In this document: positions 34,825 to 43,668 of the stretch, piece after piece
Numbering within the stretch: position 1 is the first letter of the stretch
Layout: each line of letters begins with the position of its first letter
Source of the DNA: Rhizobium tumorigenes
GTDB lineage: Bacteria; Pseudomonadota; Alphaproteobacteria; Rhizobiales; Rhizobiaceae
DNA length: 64,000 nt
Assembly (NCBI RefSeq): GCF_003240565.2
Contig: NZ_CP117255.1
Location: forward strand, 3,587,501-3,651,500
Direction of reading: 5' to 3'
Notes under the pieces: generated by a model
Seen by the model: only the letters and a program-made list of their open reading frames with translations
Told to the model about the DNA's origin: nothing
Database searches by the model: none
Made by a program: the position numbers and the translations under genes

Positions 34825-36165
34825 CTACTGGACGATTTTTCCGGGTTGCCGCCGGATATCCTGTTTCTTGGCGTCACGATGCAGAAGAATGACTTGCTCT
34901 GCCTCGGATAACCCGTCCGTCGCGGCATCGTAGAAAACATCTTGATCACCCTGCGATGTAACGACAGGCTTCGGATGAAGTACAGTCAGTTTCTGGCCTA
35001 CGCCGCGAAGCTTTTCTTCGCCAAGCGTTACCCAATCGCCGCCGCTATAGCCAACGAATGCCTTGCTGGCGACCACTTCGCGGGAATACTTCTTGGTCAG
35101 CGACTGCAGTCGTTGTACTTCGTTGACGGCAGAGCCGAACGCGGAGAACGTCAGCCGGTCCCTGAGGCCGACATTGCCGAACATAACATTGCCGACATGC
35201 AAGCCGATGCCATAGCGGATCGGGTTTAGCTTTCGAGACAGGCGATCTTCGTTCAGTTGCGCGACACGCATCTGCGCCTGCGCGACCGCAGCAAGCGCTG
35301 CCCGGCAGGCAACCTTGGACGGGTCCCTGTGCCTGTCGCAGGGATACACCGCCAGAAATCCGTCCCCGAGGAAACTCATGATTTCGCCGCCGTTCCGATT
35401 GAACGGCGCGGCTATCGCGTCGAAGAACGCGTTCAGCGTGTCGATATACGCCTGGCGCCCCTCTTTCTCGGCAAATACCGTCGATTGACGCATGTCTCCC
35501 ATCACCAAAGCCGCACGAATGGTCTCGCCGTCGCCGCGCCGGATCTGGCCGTTCAGCACGCGTCTGCCCGCATCGCCTCCGAGATAGGTGGTCAGCATAT
35601 TGTTGGCGAGCTTGCCGAGCACCGCCATCTTGGCTGCCAGCGCCAGATGGTTTTGCATCCGCAGCAGGGCGCCGATCATCTCTTCGCTGAAGCCGCTGGC
35701 GCCGTCCGTTGCCCACGAACCCATCATGCCTTGCGCCGAGCCGTCGCCGAACGTCTGCACGAAGGCTATGTAGTCGGTAACTTTCTCCTTGCGGAGTTCC
35801 TCGAATATCGGGAAGTCGAGCGGCCCGTCGCCGTCGATGCGGCGGCGCATGTAGTCGAGATTGCTGGTCAGCAGATGGTAATAGGGGCTTTGCAGGAACC
35901 GCTCCGGCTTTTCGCCGGAATGGCGATAGCCTTCGATCGTCAGCCCGCTTGCGCGACGCCAGGTGAAGCCCAGCGCATCGTAAAGTGGATGCAGCATCGA
36001 AAACGTCAGATGCACACGGGCAATCGGCAGGCCGGATGCGGAAATACGGTCGCAGAAACCGCGCACGACGTTCTCGAGGTTTTCACCCGTCAGCGCCGCT
36101 TGCGTCAGCCACTCCGCCACCTTGTCGAGAAAAATGTCGGAGACGCTGGAAAAGGAGTTCGTCAT
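34825..36165 (-). CDS. Class III adenylate/guanylate cyclase with an N-terminal sensor-like region
   Basis: This 446-residue soluble protein makes cAMP (or cGMP) from the triphosphate. The C-terminal cyclase domain (about 215-400) has metal Asp residues in VMGDMRQSTVF (D224) and FLGDGFLAVYP (D268), and Asn and Arg in GSAVNEVQRL (N348, R352). The adenine-selecting Thr/Asp position is occupied by Ser (FSAFG), a mild departure. The N-terminal 200 residues form an uncharacterised, probably ligand-sensing, region common in rhizobial cyclases. The ATG at 36165 is preferred over an in-frame start 16 codons upstream. It lies 167 bases from the DUF3095 gene, on the same strand. Confidence 0.88.
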   Translation of the reverse strand: MTNSFSSVSDIFLDKVAEWLTQAALTGENLENVVRGFCDRISASGLPIARVHLTFSMLHPLYDALGFTWRRASGLTIEGYRHSGEKPERFLQSPYYHLLTSNLDYMRRRIDGDGPLDFPIFEELRKEKVTDYIAFVQTFGDGSAQGMMGSWATDGASGFSEEMIGALLRMQNHLALAAKMAVLGKLANNMLTTYLGGDAGRRVLNGQIRRGDGETIRAALVMGDMRQSTVFAEKEGRQAYIDTLNAFFDAIAAPFNRNGGEIMSFLGDGFLAVYPCDRHRDPSKVACRAALAAVAQAQMRVAQLNEDRLSRKLNPIRYGIGLHVGNVMFGNVGLRDRLTFSAFGSAVNEVQRLQSLTKKYSREVVASKAFVGYSGGDWVTLGEEKLRGVGQKLTVLHPKPVVTSQGDQDVFYDAATDGLSEAEQVILLHRDAKKQDIRRQPGKIVQ

Positions 36166-36332
36166 GCAACCGGTTCTCTGGATTGGCGTCAGCTGCCCAG
36201 TCGGAAGGCGCAACTGCTACCCAGGCAGATAAGAACATTTCAGAGTGAGGCAATGGGCATGGCAACGTCCGTCGCGTAAAACGCAGTTCCACCGGACGAA
36301 CAGCGTCAGGCCGGGCCCGGTGCGAGAGCCGA

Positions 36333-37514
36333 CTAGCCTCCAGCTGGCATCTCAGCCCCAGACTGCTGCTTGGCACGAAGATCCGCGGCAGCCATTGCGT
36401 AGCCGCCATTGGCGCCATCGATGAAATGCATGTGGTCGCGCGACAGGGGCGTTGGCACGAAGCAGGTCATCAGGGCCGAGGCCTGCCGGTGCAATCCGTA
36501 GCGGCATATGCCCGCGGCTTCCGCTTCCTTCAGGATTTGCCCCAGTCGTGCGAGGCGGTCGGCATCGAGGTCGATCGTCATTTTCAGGCCGTCGTCGAAT
36601 TTCCGGAAGTCGGAATTGGCCGCGACGTCCTGCTTGTAACGGCGTGCATTGAAGGACCCGAGTGTCAGCCGAAGCTTATGCAGGGCGATGGTCAGGCTGA
36701 TTTGTGCGGCGATGGCAAGTTTGCGGCGCAATATCCGTCCGTCCAAGGCGGTCGCGCGCGCTTCGTCCGCTACCCCGCCAAGCGCGAGACCGAGGTTGGG
36801 GCCGTCGACGGGCACCGGATGGCCGTCGCGACCTTGCTCGGCGACGATCGCAATGATGCCAGCCACAAGGCTCTGGAACTCCCGGCCATGGCCGCGCGCA
36901 TCCGGCACCGCGATGACGGAGACGATTTCCCCGTTGCGCGCCTCGATCGGGTTCCAGCGACAGGAGAGACCTGTAAGGTCCGGACGCATCTGGGTCTGGT
37001 CGGCTTCGACACCGTAGTTACCGGTCTTCATCTGCGCCTCGGCCCAAGTGGTGCCGCCGCCGGCAAACATGGCGTATGAGACGAAATCCGTTGGGCTGAA
37101 GCGCGCCACCCTAACGTCCATTCCCTGTGCCCTGATGTCGGCCATCGGCACGAGCGCGCATCGCAGGCTCAGGTGCAGGTCGGCGGCCACGAAGGACTGC
37201 ACAGAGGCCAGCGCCTGGCGTGTGCGCTCGAGGCCGGCAGACGGAATGGCAATGCACGCCCCGTCTCCGCCGAAGACGAAAGGATAGTCGGCGCGTCCGA
37301 GTGCGTTGAGAACGGCGGAGATAACGCTGGCACCGGCCATGTTGACGGCCTTGTAGCGACCGGCTGCAATCGCTTCCGTCGAAGAAACGATATCGGCCAG
37401 CGCCAAGTACCAGTCGTCGGGTAGGGGACTATAGTTGCCGTCGTCCGTCACCCCTTCGAAACGGGTGAAAACCGGCAGGGCACTGAAGAACGCATCATGT
37501 GTCAAATCGTCCAT
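36333..37514 (-). CDS. DUF3095 protein, probable divergent cyclase-like domain
   Basis: This 393-residue protein of the DUF3095 family has no assigned function. The N-terminal third looks like half of a class III cyclase. LALADIVSSTEAI places Asp41 where the first metal ligand sits, and FVFGGDGACIAIP places Asp84 at the second. The Asn-Arg motif of the catalytic partner surface is not seen. The C-terminal part (about 270-385) has DFRKFDDGLKMTIDLD and HFIDGANGGYAMAA, characteristic of the family. The likely product would be a cyclic nucleotide or a nucleotide-sensing domain, but this is inference. It lies upstream of a true cyclase gene and may be co-transcribed with it. Confidence 0.72.
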   Translation of the reverse strand: MDDLTHDAFFSALPVFTRFEGVTDDGNYSPLPDDWYLALADIVSSTEAIAAGRYKAVNMAGASVISAVLNALGRADYPFVFGGDGACIAIPSAGLERTRQALASVQSFVAADLHLSLRCALVPMADIRAQGMDVRVARFSPTDFVSYAMFAGGGTTWAEAQMKTGNYGVEADQTQMRPDLTGLSCRWNPIEARNGEIVSVIAVPDARGHGREFQSLVAGIIAIVAEQGRDGHPVPVDGPNLGLALGGVADEARATALDGRILRRKLAIAAQISLTIALHKLRLTLGSFNARRYKQDVAANSDFRKFDDGLKMTIDLDADRLARLGQILKEAEAAGICRYGLHRQASALMTCFVPTPLSRDHMHFIDGANGGYAMAAADLRAKQQSGAEMPAGG

Positions 37515-37670
37515 AATCCATCCCTACCATATCCCTTTATGTTGAACGAGTGCAGTGACGGATGAGTTGCACGCGGCGCGACAGATCGAAAACGCAGTTG
37601 CCCTGTCGACGGGGCCTTCCTGACCTGCTAGGCGGACGAACCCAATTGCCAATCCTGGAAATTCCCGACC

Positions 37671-38150
37671 ATGAGCCGCCTTGACAGCTTCATTCGACGC
37701 CTGAGCGCCCAGCGCGATATCCTCGATCATCTTACCAGAGATATCGCCGCTCTCGAAGGCCCGATCCTCGAATTGGGATTGGGCAACGGGCGCACCTTCG
37801 ATCACCTGAGGGAGCGTTTCCCGGGTCGTCGCATCATTGCCTTCGACCGCGCCGCCAACGCCTCCGCCCATTCGATGCCGGCGCCGGAAGATCTGGTGCT
37901 CGGCGAAATCCAGCAGACGGCCCAGGCATTTCTCGGTGTCGATGCGGCACTCGCCCATGCCGATATCGGTACCGGCTACCCAGACCGGGACGAGATCACG
38001 CTGCGTTGGCTGCCGCAGTTGATGGCCGGTGTGTTGAGGTCCGGTGGCGTGGCAGCCAGCGGCCTGCCGCTTGTCCACGCCGAACTGCAGCCGCTTCCGC
38101 TGCCGGACGGCATTCATGAGGATCGCTATTTCATCTATCGCCGCAGATAA
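37671..38150 (+). CDS. Small class I SAM-dependent methyltransferase
   Basis: This 159-residue protein has motif I as ILELGLGNGRTFDHL and the acidic strand end IIAFDRA, with later strands GVLRSGGVAASG and DRYFIYRR. These fit a minimal Rossmann-type methyltransferase using S-adenosylmethionine. No target-recognition domain is present, so it probably modifies a small molecule or protein. It is divergent from the DUF3095 gene and convergent with the FkbM gene (three bases apart). The substrate cannot be inferred. Confidence 0.78.
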   Translation: MSRLDSFIRRLSAQRDILDHLTRDIAALEGPILELGLGNGRTFDHLRERFPGRRIIAFDRAANASAHSMPAPEDLVLGEIQQTAQAFLGVDAALAHADIGTGYPDRDEITLRWLPQLMAGVLRSGGVAASGLPLVHAELQPLPLPDGIHEDRYFIYRRR

Positions 38151-38153
38151 GCC

Positions 38154-39032
38154 TCAGCCGTAAAAGAGCACGTCGAACTGTTCGCCGGTAACCGGCAGCT
38201 CATCGACCTGCATGTCGATCTGCCGGTCTTCGCTGAAGACGATGCAGGTCTGGTAGAAGCCGGCCAGCTGCCGCTTGAATTCTGCAGCCTGCTCCGGCCC
38301 GTAGAATGCTGGCGTGAACTCCATGTAGAGCGGCACGCGACGGGCCATCAGCGCGTGCATCGAGCGACACGCCACGGGCTCGTAGCCCTCGATATCCATC
38401 CAGATCAGCCCGACCTGACTAACCGCCACGCCGGCCTCTTCGAGAATCTGCGCCACCGGCTTGACCGGCACCGAGATTTTCAAGGACCCGCCGGCCTTGC
38501 TCAGGGCGCTGCTTTTGCCATGGTTGCTGTGGTGCTGGAAGAATTCGAGGTTGCCCGTACGATCCCCTGCGGCGCAATTGACAAGCGTGACGCGTTCGTC
38601 GAGCTGGTTCTGCCTGATATTGCAGCTGAGCAGCCTGACATTGCGCGGGTCCGGCTCGACCGTCACGATCCGGCGATAGGCCTGGCTCAGGGCAAAATAG
38701 ATGGTCTGCGTGCCGATATTTCCGCCCAGCTCGAGCAGCACATCGCCGCGGCGCTGCAATCCGCGTTCGCGCAATACAGCCAGCAGGCGGTCGACATGGT
38801 CGCGCTCGAAATGTCCCTTCCGGAACACCTTGCGACCGATATAGTCCGATGGCGAAACGCTCATGATGTGATCGCCGCAGTCTACCGTCAGCGTCAAAAC
38901 CCGCGGCCCTATCCCGCCGATCAGCAGCTTGCGGCCGAACGGCATGTCGAATATGCGCGTCGCCAGACGGTCGCGCAGCTTGCGCAGGCGTCGCTTGTAG
39001 TTTTTGCTTATCCAAAGGAGAGGGCTCATCAT
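38154..39032 (-). CDS. FkbM-family SAM-dependent methyltransferase
   Basis: This 292-residue FkbM methyltransferase is of a family that typically O-methylates sugars or polyketides. Motif I is VLLELGGNIGTQTIYFALS, followed by TVEPDPRNVRLL and IWMDIEGYEP, all family marks. The N-terminal 80 residues are basic and include an IGGIGPRVLTL stretch. ATG 39032 is chosen with AGGGAAGG ahead; a second ATG follows directly. It starts 25 bases after the end of the membrane cyclase gene on the same strand and could be co-transcribed with it. A surface glycan is a reasonable target. Confidence 0.85.
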   Translation of the reverse strand: MMSPLLWISKNYKRRLRKLRDRLATRIFDMPFGRKLLIGGIGPRVLTLTVDCGDHIMSVSPSDYIGRKVFRKGHFERDHVDRLLAVLRERGLQRRGDVLLELGGNIGTQTIYFALSQAYRRIVTVEPDPRNVRLLSCNIRQNQLDERVTLVNCAAGDRTGNLEFFQHHSNHGKSSALSKAGGSLKISVPVKPVAQILEEAGVAVSQVGLIWMDIEGYEPVACRSMHALMARRVPLYMEFTPAFYGPEQAAEFKRQLAGFYQTCIVFSEDRQIDMQVDELPVTGEQFDVLFYG

Positions 39033-39057
39033 TGCCTTCCCTACACCGGCCGCCGGC

Positions 39058-40704
39058 TCATGCAAAGCGGCGGCTCTCGCTCTTCGGCACGATATAAACC
39101 TGCAGAGGCTGCGCGCGACCTCGCACGGCGATCTCGCGGCTCTCGATGCCCGCAGTGTCGACGCCGGAGAGCAGCGCGACCGGCTCCGAGAATACAAGCG
39201 CGGTCTCGAACTCCTTCGCAGCGCTCTCGAGCCTGCTTGCGACGTTGACCGTATCGCCGATTGCCGTCAGCGCCTTCACGTTGCCATAGCCCATCGATCC
39301 GACAACGGCTCTCCCGGTGTGGATGCCGATGGCGATCTGCAGGGGCTTGGAGAGTTCATCCGCCAGTTCCGCCGCCAGCTTGTCGATCTCGACGACAATC
39401 GCAGCCGCAGCCTTCAGCGCCTGCCGGCAGGCAACTTCCGGCGTAGTACCAAGCCCGAACAGCGCCATCACGCCATCGCCGATGAACTTGTCGATACGGC
39501 CGCCTTGCTCCTCGATGACGCGCCCGACAATGGAGAAATAGCGGTTGAGCAGGAACACGATGTCGAACGGCAGGCGCGATTCGGTGAGCGTTGTGAAATG
39601 GCGGATGTCGCAGAATAAAACGACGATCTCGCGCTCCCGGCCCGGGCTTGCCGCCTGGCTGAAGGTGGGAATGGCCGTCTCGGCGAGAGGCACCAGCATC
39701 GGCACGACGGTGACGTTATGGGGCGGGCGCAGCTGGCAGGCGAGCCTGACCTCAGGTGCGGCACCAATCCTGGTCAGGGTTTTCTGCTCAAGGGAATCAG
39801 GCGGCGGCAGGTTTTTGCCACCTTCGATCACCTGGACGCGGCAGGTCGAACATTGCCCCTTGCCGCCACAGATCGAATAATGCGGAATGCCCCCGAGGCG
39901 ACTGGCTTCGAGCACGGTAAAGCCACGCGGAACCTCGATGGTCTCTCCGCCGGGATAGCGAATGGTAATCTGGTGCGCCCGCTCGCTCCACCGACGTCTG
40001 GCCCGCAGCAGGAACAGTCCAACGATCGAGACAGCAAGGATTCCGTAGAGCGCTAAGCGGTATGGGACAAGCGCCTCCGACACGCCGCGGGGTGCTGGGC
40101 CTGCGACGCTCGCAGCCTCCCTGGCTCCATAGTAGCCGCCTGGATAGCCATTGGGGACTTCATGGGCGATCTGGTAGGCGATATTGCGGCCCATCGCCGC
40201 AAACCCCAGCAAACCCAGCACTGGCAGTAGGATGGCAAACGCAAGCAGCGCAGGTGCGAGGCGGCTATACCATGAGCGATATCGCAGCCAGAAATGCAGC
40301 CCGATGCATCCATGCACCCAGACGACGACCAGCGCGATTGCCTGTCGCGCGCCGACATAGGGCGAGTTGACCCAAAGCGACCGTACAGTTGAGTGGTAGG
40401 TGTCGGCAAAGCCGTAGAGACTGTAGACGACCCGGGTGGCGACAACGTGGTCGATCAGTAGCAGCGGCACCAGCAACCCGGTGATAATCTGGAATGCCTC
40501 GCCGATAGGCATCCGGAGCGTCCTGCGGAGATACAGCGCCCGGAACACCAGAAGGACATGGATGACGACCGCACCGTAGAAAAGGCCGGTGCCGATGGGA
40601 TTGCGCCATATCAGCAGGAAGATGAGGCGACCTTTTTCCGCGGCATGGACTGAAATCAGCCCGAGCGCATGGTTGCTGATATGCATCAGCACGAACAGGA
40701 ACAC
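39058..40704 (-). CDS. Membrane-bound redox-type adenylate cyclase (CyaC-like) with 2Fe-2S domain
   Basis: Domains in order are six membrane helices (to about residue 235), a plant-type 2Fe-2S domain (245-340) and a class III cyclase domain (355-540). The helices carry His8, His12, His49, His86, His131 and His137, as in the haem-binding anchor of succinate dehydrogenase. The cluster Cys are C279, C285, C288 and C323. The cyclase has D366 in LFCDIRHF, D410 in FIGDG, and AIGDTVNVASRLE. The plan resembles the diheme-anchored CyaC of Sinorhizobium meliloti, whose cyclase answers to redox state. The start is uncertain. GTG 40704 would cut into helix 1, while the frame stays open and coding-like to a stop at 40801-40803 without any ATG, GTG or TTG. 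A rare start (ATT 40782 or ATA 40773) is possible. Confidence 0.86.
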   Translation of the reverse strand: MFLFVLMHISNHALGLISVHAAEKGRLIFLLIWRNPIGTGLFYGAVVIHVLLVFRALYLRRTLRMPIGEAFQIITGLLVPLLLIDHVVATRVVYSLYGFADTYHSTVRSLWVNSPYVGARQAIALVVVWVHGCIGLHFWLRYRSWYSRLAPALLAFAILLPVLGLLGFAAMGRNIAYQIAHEVPNGYPGGYYGAREAASVAGPAPRGVSEALVPYRLALYGILAVSIVGLFLLRARRRWSERAHQITIRYPGGETIEVPRGFTVLEASRLGGIPHYSICGGKGQCSTCRVQVIEGGKNLPPPDSLEQKTLTRIGAAPEVRLACQLRPPHNVTVVPMLVPLAETAIPTFSQAASPGREREIVVLFCDIRHFTTLTESRLPFDIVFLLNRYFSIVGRVIEEQGGRIDKFIGDGVMALFGLGTTPEVACRQALKAAAAIVVEIDKLAAELADELSKPLQIAIGIHTGRAVVGSMGYGNVKALTAIGDTVNVASRLESAAKEFETALVFSEPVALLSGVDTAGIESREIAVRGRAQPLQVYIVPKSESRRFA

Positions 40705-41013
40705 GACCAGACCCGAGCCCAGTCTGGCTCTCCGGATGGATCGGTCGGAAAGCAGGGTATGTCGCGCCGCTATGGTTTCAATCCGCCTCTGGATGGCTGT
40801 TCACAAATGCGCTCGGATAGGCTAACCAAAACCGGCCATGAATATCGACATGCCAGATTTGTCTATGGTTTATCTAGCGAATAACCGGCAAGCTGTCGAG
40901 GATCACCCCGCAATACAAGGTTGCTTCACCCTGTCGTTCACGAAGGCTTTATGGGTTTTCCACGCCGTTCGACGGCAACGCGACCGGGGAAACGCCAACA
41001 AACCGGCGATGCC
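40705..41013. other. 309-bp region between the membrane cyclase and a GT4 gene
   Basis: The first 96 bases (40705-40800) look like N-terminal coding sequence of the minus-strand cyclase, rich in Arg codons before the first helix, but lack a standard start codon. The remainder holds the divergent promoters. I found no clear -35/-10 pair, RNA or repeat in it. Confidence 0.45.
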
Positions 41014-42108
41014 ATGAAAATTGCCTTCTATGCGCCGCTAAAATCGCCCCACCATGCCGTCCCCTCTGGCGACCGCCTGATGGCAAGGCAGTTGATCGCA
41101 GCGCTCGAAATGGCAGGCCACAGCGTCGAGGTTGTATCCGAACTGCGCAGCTTCACGGCAACTCCGGATCCTGATTTGCGCGCGCAAATGACGACAAGGG
41201 CAGGCGAGGAGATCGCGCGCCTGCTGGCAATGCCGACGTCTACCAGGCCAGAGCTCTGGTTCACCTACCACCCTTATTACAAGACGCCGGACCAGATCGG
41301 TCCGACCGTCGCACGTGTGTTCGGTATCCCCTATGTCACCGCCGAAGCCTCCTATTCCGGGCGTCGGGATAAACAGGGCTGGCGCGAAAACCAGTGCTTG
41401 GTTGCCGATGCCGTACGACAGGCCGCCGTCAACTTTTGCTTCACCGAGCGCGACCGGCGGGGGCTGATGGAAGCCATCCCTGAGGGTGTTTACGCTCATC
41501 TCCCGCCGTTCATCGACCCCGCGCTGTTTCAGGCGCCTGCGGAAAAGGCGCCGCGCCGGCTGATAACTGTCGCGATGATGCGCGATGGCGACAAACTCGA
41601 CAGCTACGCGATGCTGGCGCGCTCTCTCGATTTGATTCGCGAGAAAGACTGGACGCTGACGATCATTGGCGATGGCCCCAAACGTCCGGACGTCGAGGCA
41701 ATGTTCGAAACGTTCGGAGACCGGCGCATCGATTGGCTCGGCCAGAAAAGCCCCGACGAACTCGCCGTCGAGCTTTCGCGCGGTGGCGTCTATGTCTGGC
41801 CGGGGTGCGGCGAGGCCTATGGTCTCGCCTATCTCGAAGCCCAGGCAGCTGGCCTTCCCGTCGTTGCCCAGGCAACGGCCGGTGTTCCGGAAGTCGTCGT
41901 GAACGGCAAAACGGGCATCCTGGCGCCGGATGGCGATTTAGAGGCATTTGGGGCAGCGATTGCCGAGCTTCTCGACAATCCCCAGCGCAGTCGGGAGACG
42001 GGGGGCGCCGCGCGTCAATTCATTTTTGCCGAACGGTCGCTGGAGGCTGCATCGATGCGGCTGGACGCGCTTTTGCAGCAGCATCTGGGAGAACGATATG
42101 CGCGATGA
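41014..42108 (+). CDS. Glycosyltransferase family 4 protein
   Basis: This 364-residue GT-B enzyme starts MKIAFYAPLKSPHHAVPSGD, with the glycine-containing acceptor loop. In the C-terminal half it has GDGPKRPDVEAMF and GCGEAYGLAYLEAQAAGLPV, where the two Glu form the EX7E motif, then GVPEVVVNGKTGIL. The frame runs 31 codons upstream, but ATG 41014 is the natural start. The next gene, a polysaccharide deacetylase, overlaps it by 11 bases, so the two are translated together and probably act on one glycan. Donor and acceptor are unknown. Confidence 0.87.
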   Translation: MKIAFYAPLKSPHHAVPSGDRLMARQLIAALEMAGHSVEVVSELRSFTATPDPDLRAQMTTRAGEEIARLLAMPTSTRPELWFTYHPYYKTPDQIGPTVARVFGIPYVTAEASYSGRRDKQGWRENQCLVADAVRQAAVNFCFTERDRRGLMEAIPEGVYAHLPPFIDPALFQAPAEKAPRRLITVAMMRDGDKLDSYAMLARSLDLIREKDWTLTIIGDGPKRPDVEAMFETFGDRRIDWLGQKSPDELAVELSRGGVYVWPGCGEAYGLAYLEAQAAGLPVVAQATAGVPEVVVNGKTGILAPDGDLEAFGAAIAELLDNPQRSRETGGAARQFIFAERSLEAASMRLDALLQQHLGERYAR

Positions 42109-42841
42109 GCGGCACTGGAAAAAATTGGGCAACGTGCTCGAGAGGCTGTCCGACGCCAATCGCGGCGTTCGGCTCTGGCTGCGCGATGACGATGCTATCG
42201 AACCGACGCCCGCCCTCGAGCGCCTGCTGGACATGACAAGGCATGCCTCGGTGCCGATAAGCCTTGCCGTCATCCCCACCTTCACCGGCCAGCCGCTAGC
42301 AGACAGGTTGGAGGGCGAGACCCACGCCGCCGTGACCGTTCACGGCTGGGCCCACGAAAACCATGCCGGCAGCGGTGGCAAGAAGTGCGAACTGGGGTCG
42401 GATCGCCCGCCCGCCGTGGTGCTTGGGGAGCTCGGTGACGGTTTGGCCAAACTCCGAGCGCTCCATGCCACCCGGCTCGATCCAGTGCTCGTCCCGCCAT
42501 GGAACCGGATCGACAAGACACTGCTGCCCGAACTAAAGCCCCTCGGATTTCGCGCCGCATCCGTCTATGGCAAGGCAGACATCGCCAGCCCTATCGAATT
42601 GATCAATACCCATGTCGACATCATGGATTGGTCAGCAGGCATATGCCGCCCGCATTCCGCACTCGTGGATCTACTAGTCGCCGAACTCGAACGTCGCATG
42701 GATGGCAGCGACGAGCCGATCGGAATTCTGACCCATCATCTCGTGCACGACGAAGCCTGTTGGGATTTCATGGAAAAGCTGTTCGAAGTTACAGCTACAA
42801 GCGACGCGCGCTGGCATCCGCTGCGCGATCTATTGGATTAA
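42098..42841 (+). CDS. Polysaccharide deacetylase-family protein
   Basis: This 247-residue cytoplasmic protein has the NodB-like deacetylase fold. Asp-rich LWLRDDDAIEPTPALE holds the catalytic/metal Asp, VHGWAHENHA gives the His ligands, VPPWNRID is the next motif, and GILTHHLVHDE ends the active site. No signal peptide is seen. ATG 42098 has GGGAGAA ahead and lies within the end of the GT4 gene. The pair may make and de-N-acetylate a small glycan, or the enzyme may act on another amide. It is convergent with an MBL hydrolase gene, and the two stop codons overlap. Confidence 0.82.
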   Translation: MRDERHWKKLGNVLERLSDANRGVRLWLRDDDAIEPTPALERLLDMTRHASVPISLAVIPTFTGQPLADRLEGETHAAVTVHGWAHENHAGSGGKKCELGSDRPPAVVLGELGDGLAKLRALHATRLDPVLVPPWNRIDKTLLPELKPLGFRAASVYGKADIASPIELINTHVDIMDWSAGICRPHSALVDLLVAELERRMDGSDEPIGILTHHLVHDEACWDFMEKLFEVTATSDARWHPLRDLLD

Positions 42842-43668
42842 ACAGCCACCGTCTGGCCATCGAAAGCGGCAAATGCGCCGGGCAGCCGTTCGCGAGCTTT
42901 TGCCTGCATGGCGTCCAGTTCATCGTCCGTACGCGATGGAGCGTGATGAAAGAGGGCCATGCGCTCGACACCGGCCATCTTTGCGAGCTTGACGCCTTCT
43001 TCCCAGGTCGAATGGCCGAACCCGCGATATTTCGTCATTTCCGGTTCGGTATAGGTCGTGTCGTAGACCACCAGATCGGCTCCCTGCATCAGGGCCAGAG
43101 CCGCTTCGTTGATCTGGTCGTCACGGTGCTCGGTGTCGTAGACAAGGGCGATGACCCGGCCGGCCCATTCTATGCGGTAGCCGACGGCACCGCCTGGATG
43201 ATTGAGCAGCGCGGTGTGGATGACGATCCCTGCATGGGGCTCGATCACATCGCCGGGTTTGAAATCGCGAAAGCCGAGTGTCGCCCGGCAGATATCAGGC
43301 TCGACTGGAAACCATGGCGGCCGCATGAACTGGTCGATCATGCCTCTCGTGGTCGTTTTGCCGGCGAGATGTCCCGACCACAGGTTTACGGTGACGTTCG
43401 GATTGTAGATGGGCTCAAAGAACGGCAGGCCGATAATGTGGTCGTAGTGGGAATGGGTGAAAAACAGGTCGATGTCCGTGACACCGCCTTGGCGCAACGC
43501 AGCCGACGCTTCGCGCACGCCTGTTCCAGCGTCGAACAGCAGATGCCTGTCGCCAAATTTGATTTCGATGCAGGACGTGTTGCCGCCGTAACGCTCGAAT
43601 TCCGGGCCGGAAACCGGGATACTTCCCCGGACGCCCCAGAATTTGAGTTCAAGCAGATCGCTTTTCAT
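42838..43668 (-). CDS. MBL-fold metallohydrolase
   Basis: This 276-residue protein has the metallo-beta-lactamase fold with the metal motif THSHYDHIIG (HxHxDH). Further ligands are in LNHPGGAVGYRIE and VYDTEH, ending with LFHHAPSRTDDELD. The opening KFWGVRGSIPVSGPEFERYGGNTS matches the RNase Z-like/phosphodiesterase branch often found in bacteria with cyclic-nucleotide signalling. ATG 43668 begins MKSDLLELKFWG; the longer frame has no support. Substrate is unknown; cyclic nucleotides or a small phosphodiester are possibilities. Confidence 0.85.
   Translation of the reverse strand: MKSDLLELKFWGVRGSIPVSGPEFERYGGNTSCIEIKFGDRHLLFDAGTGVREASAALRQGGVTDIDLFFTHSHYDHIIGLPFFEPIYNPNVTVNLWSGHLAGKTTTRGMIDQFMRPPWFPVEPDICRATLGFRDFKPGDVIEPHAGIVIHTALLNHPGGAVGYRIEWAGRVIALVYDTEHRDDQINEAALALMQGADLVVYDTTYTEPEMTKYRGFGHSTWEEGVKLAKMAGVERMALFHHAPSRTDDELDAMQAKARERLPGAFAAFDGQTVAV

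Noticed and set aside
36265..36289. GGAAC...CGTT pair on the minus strand before the soluble cyclase gene
   Set aside because: The spacer is 18 bases, two more than in the consensus form, so it is probably chance.
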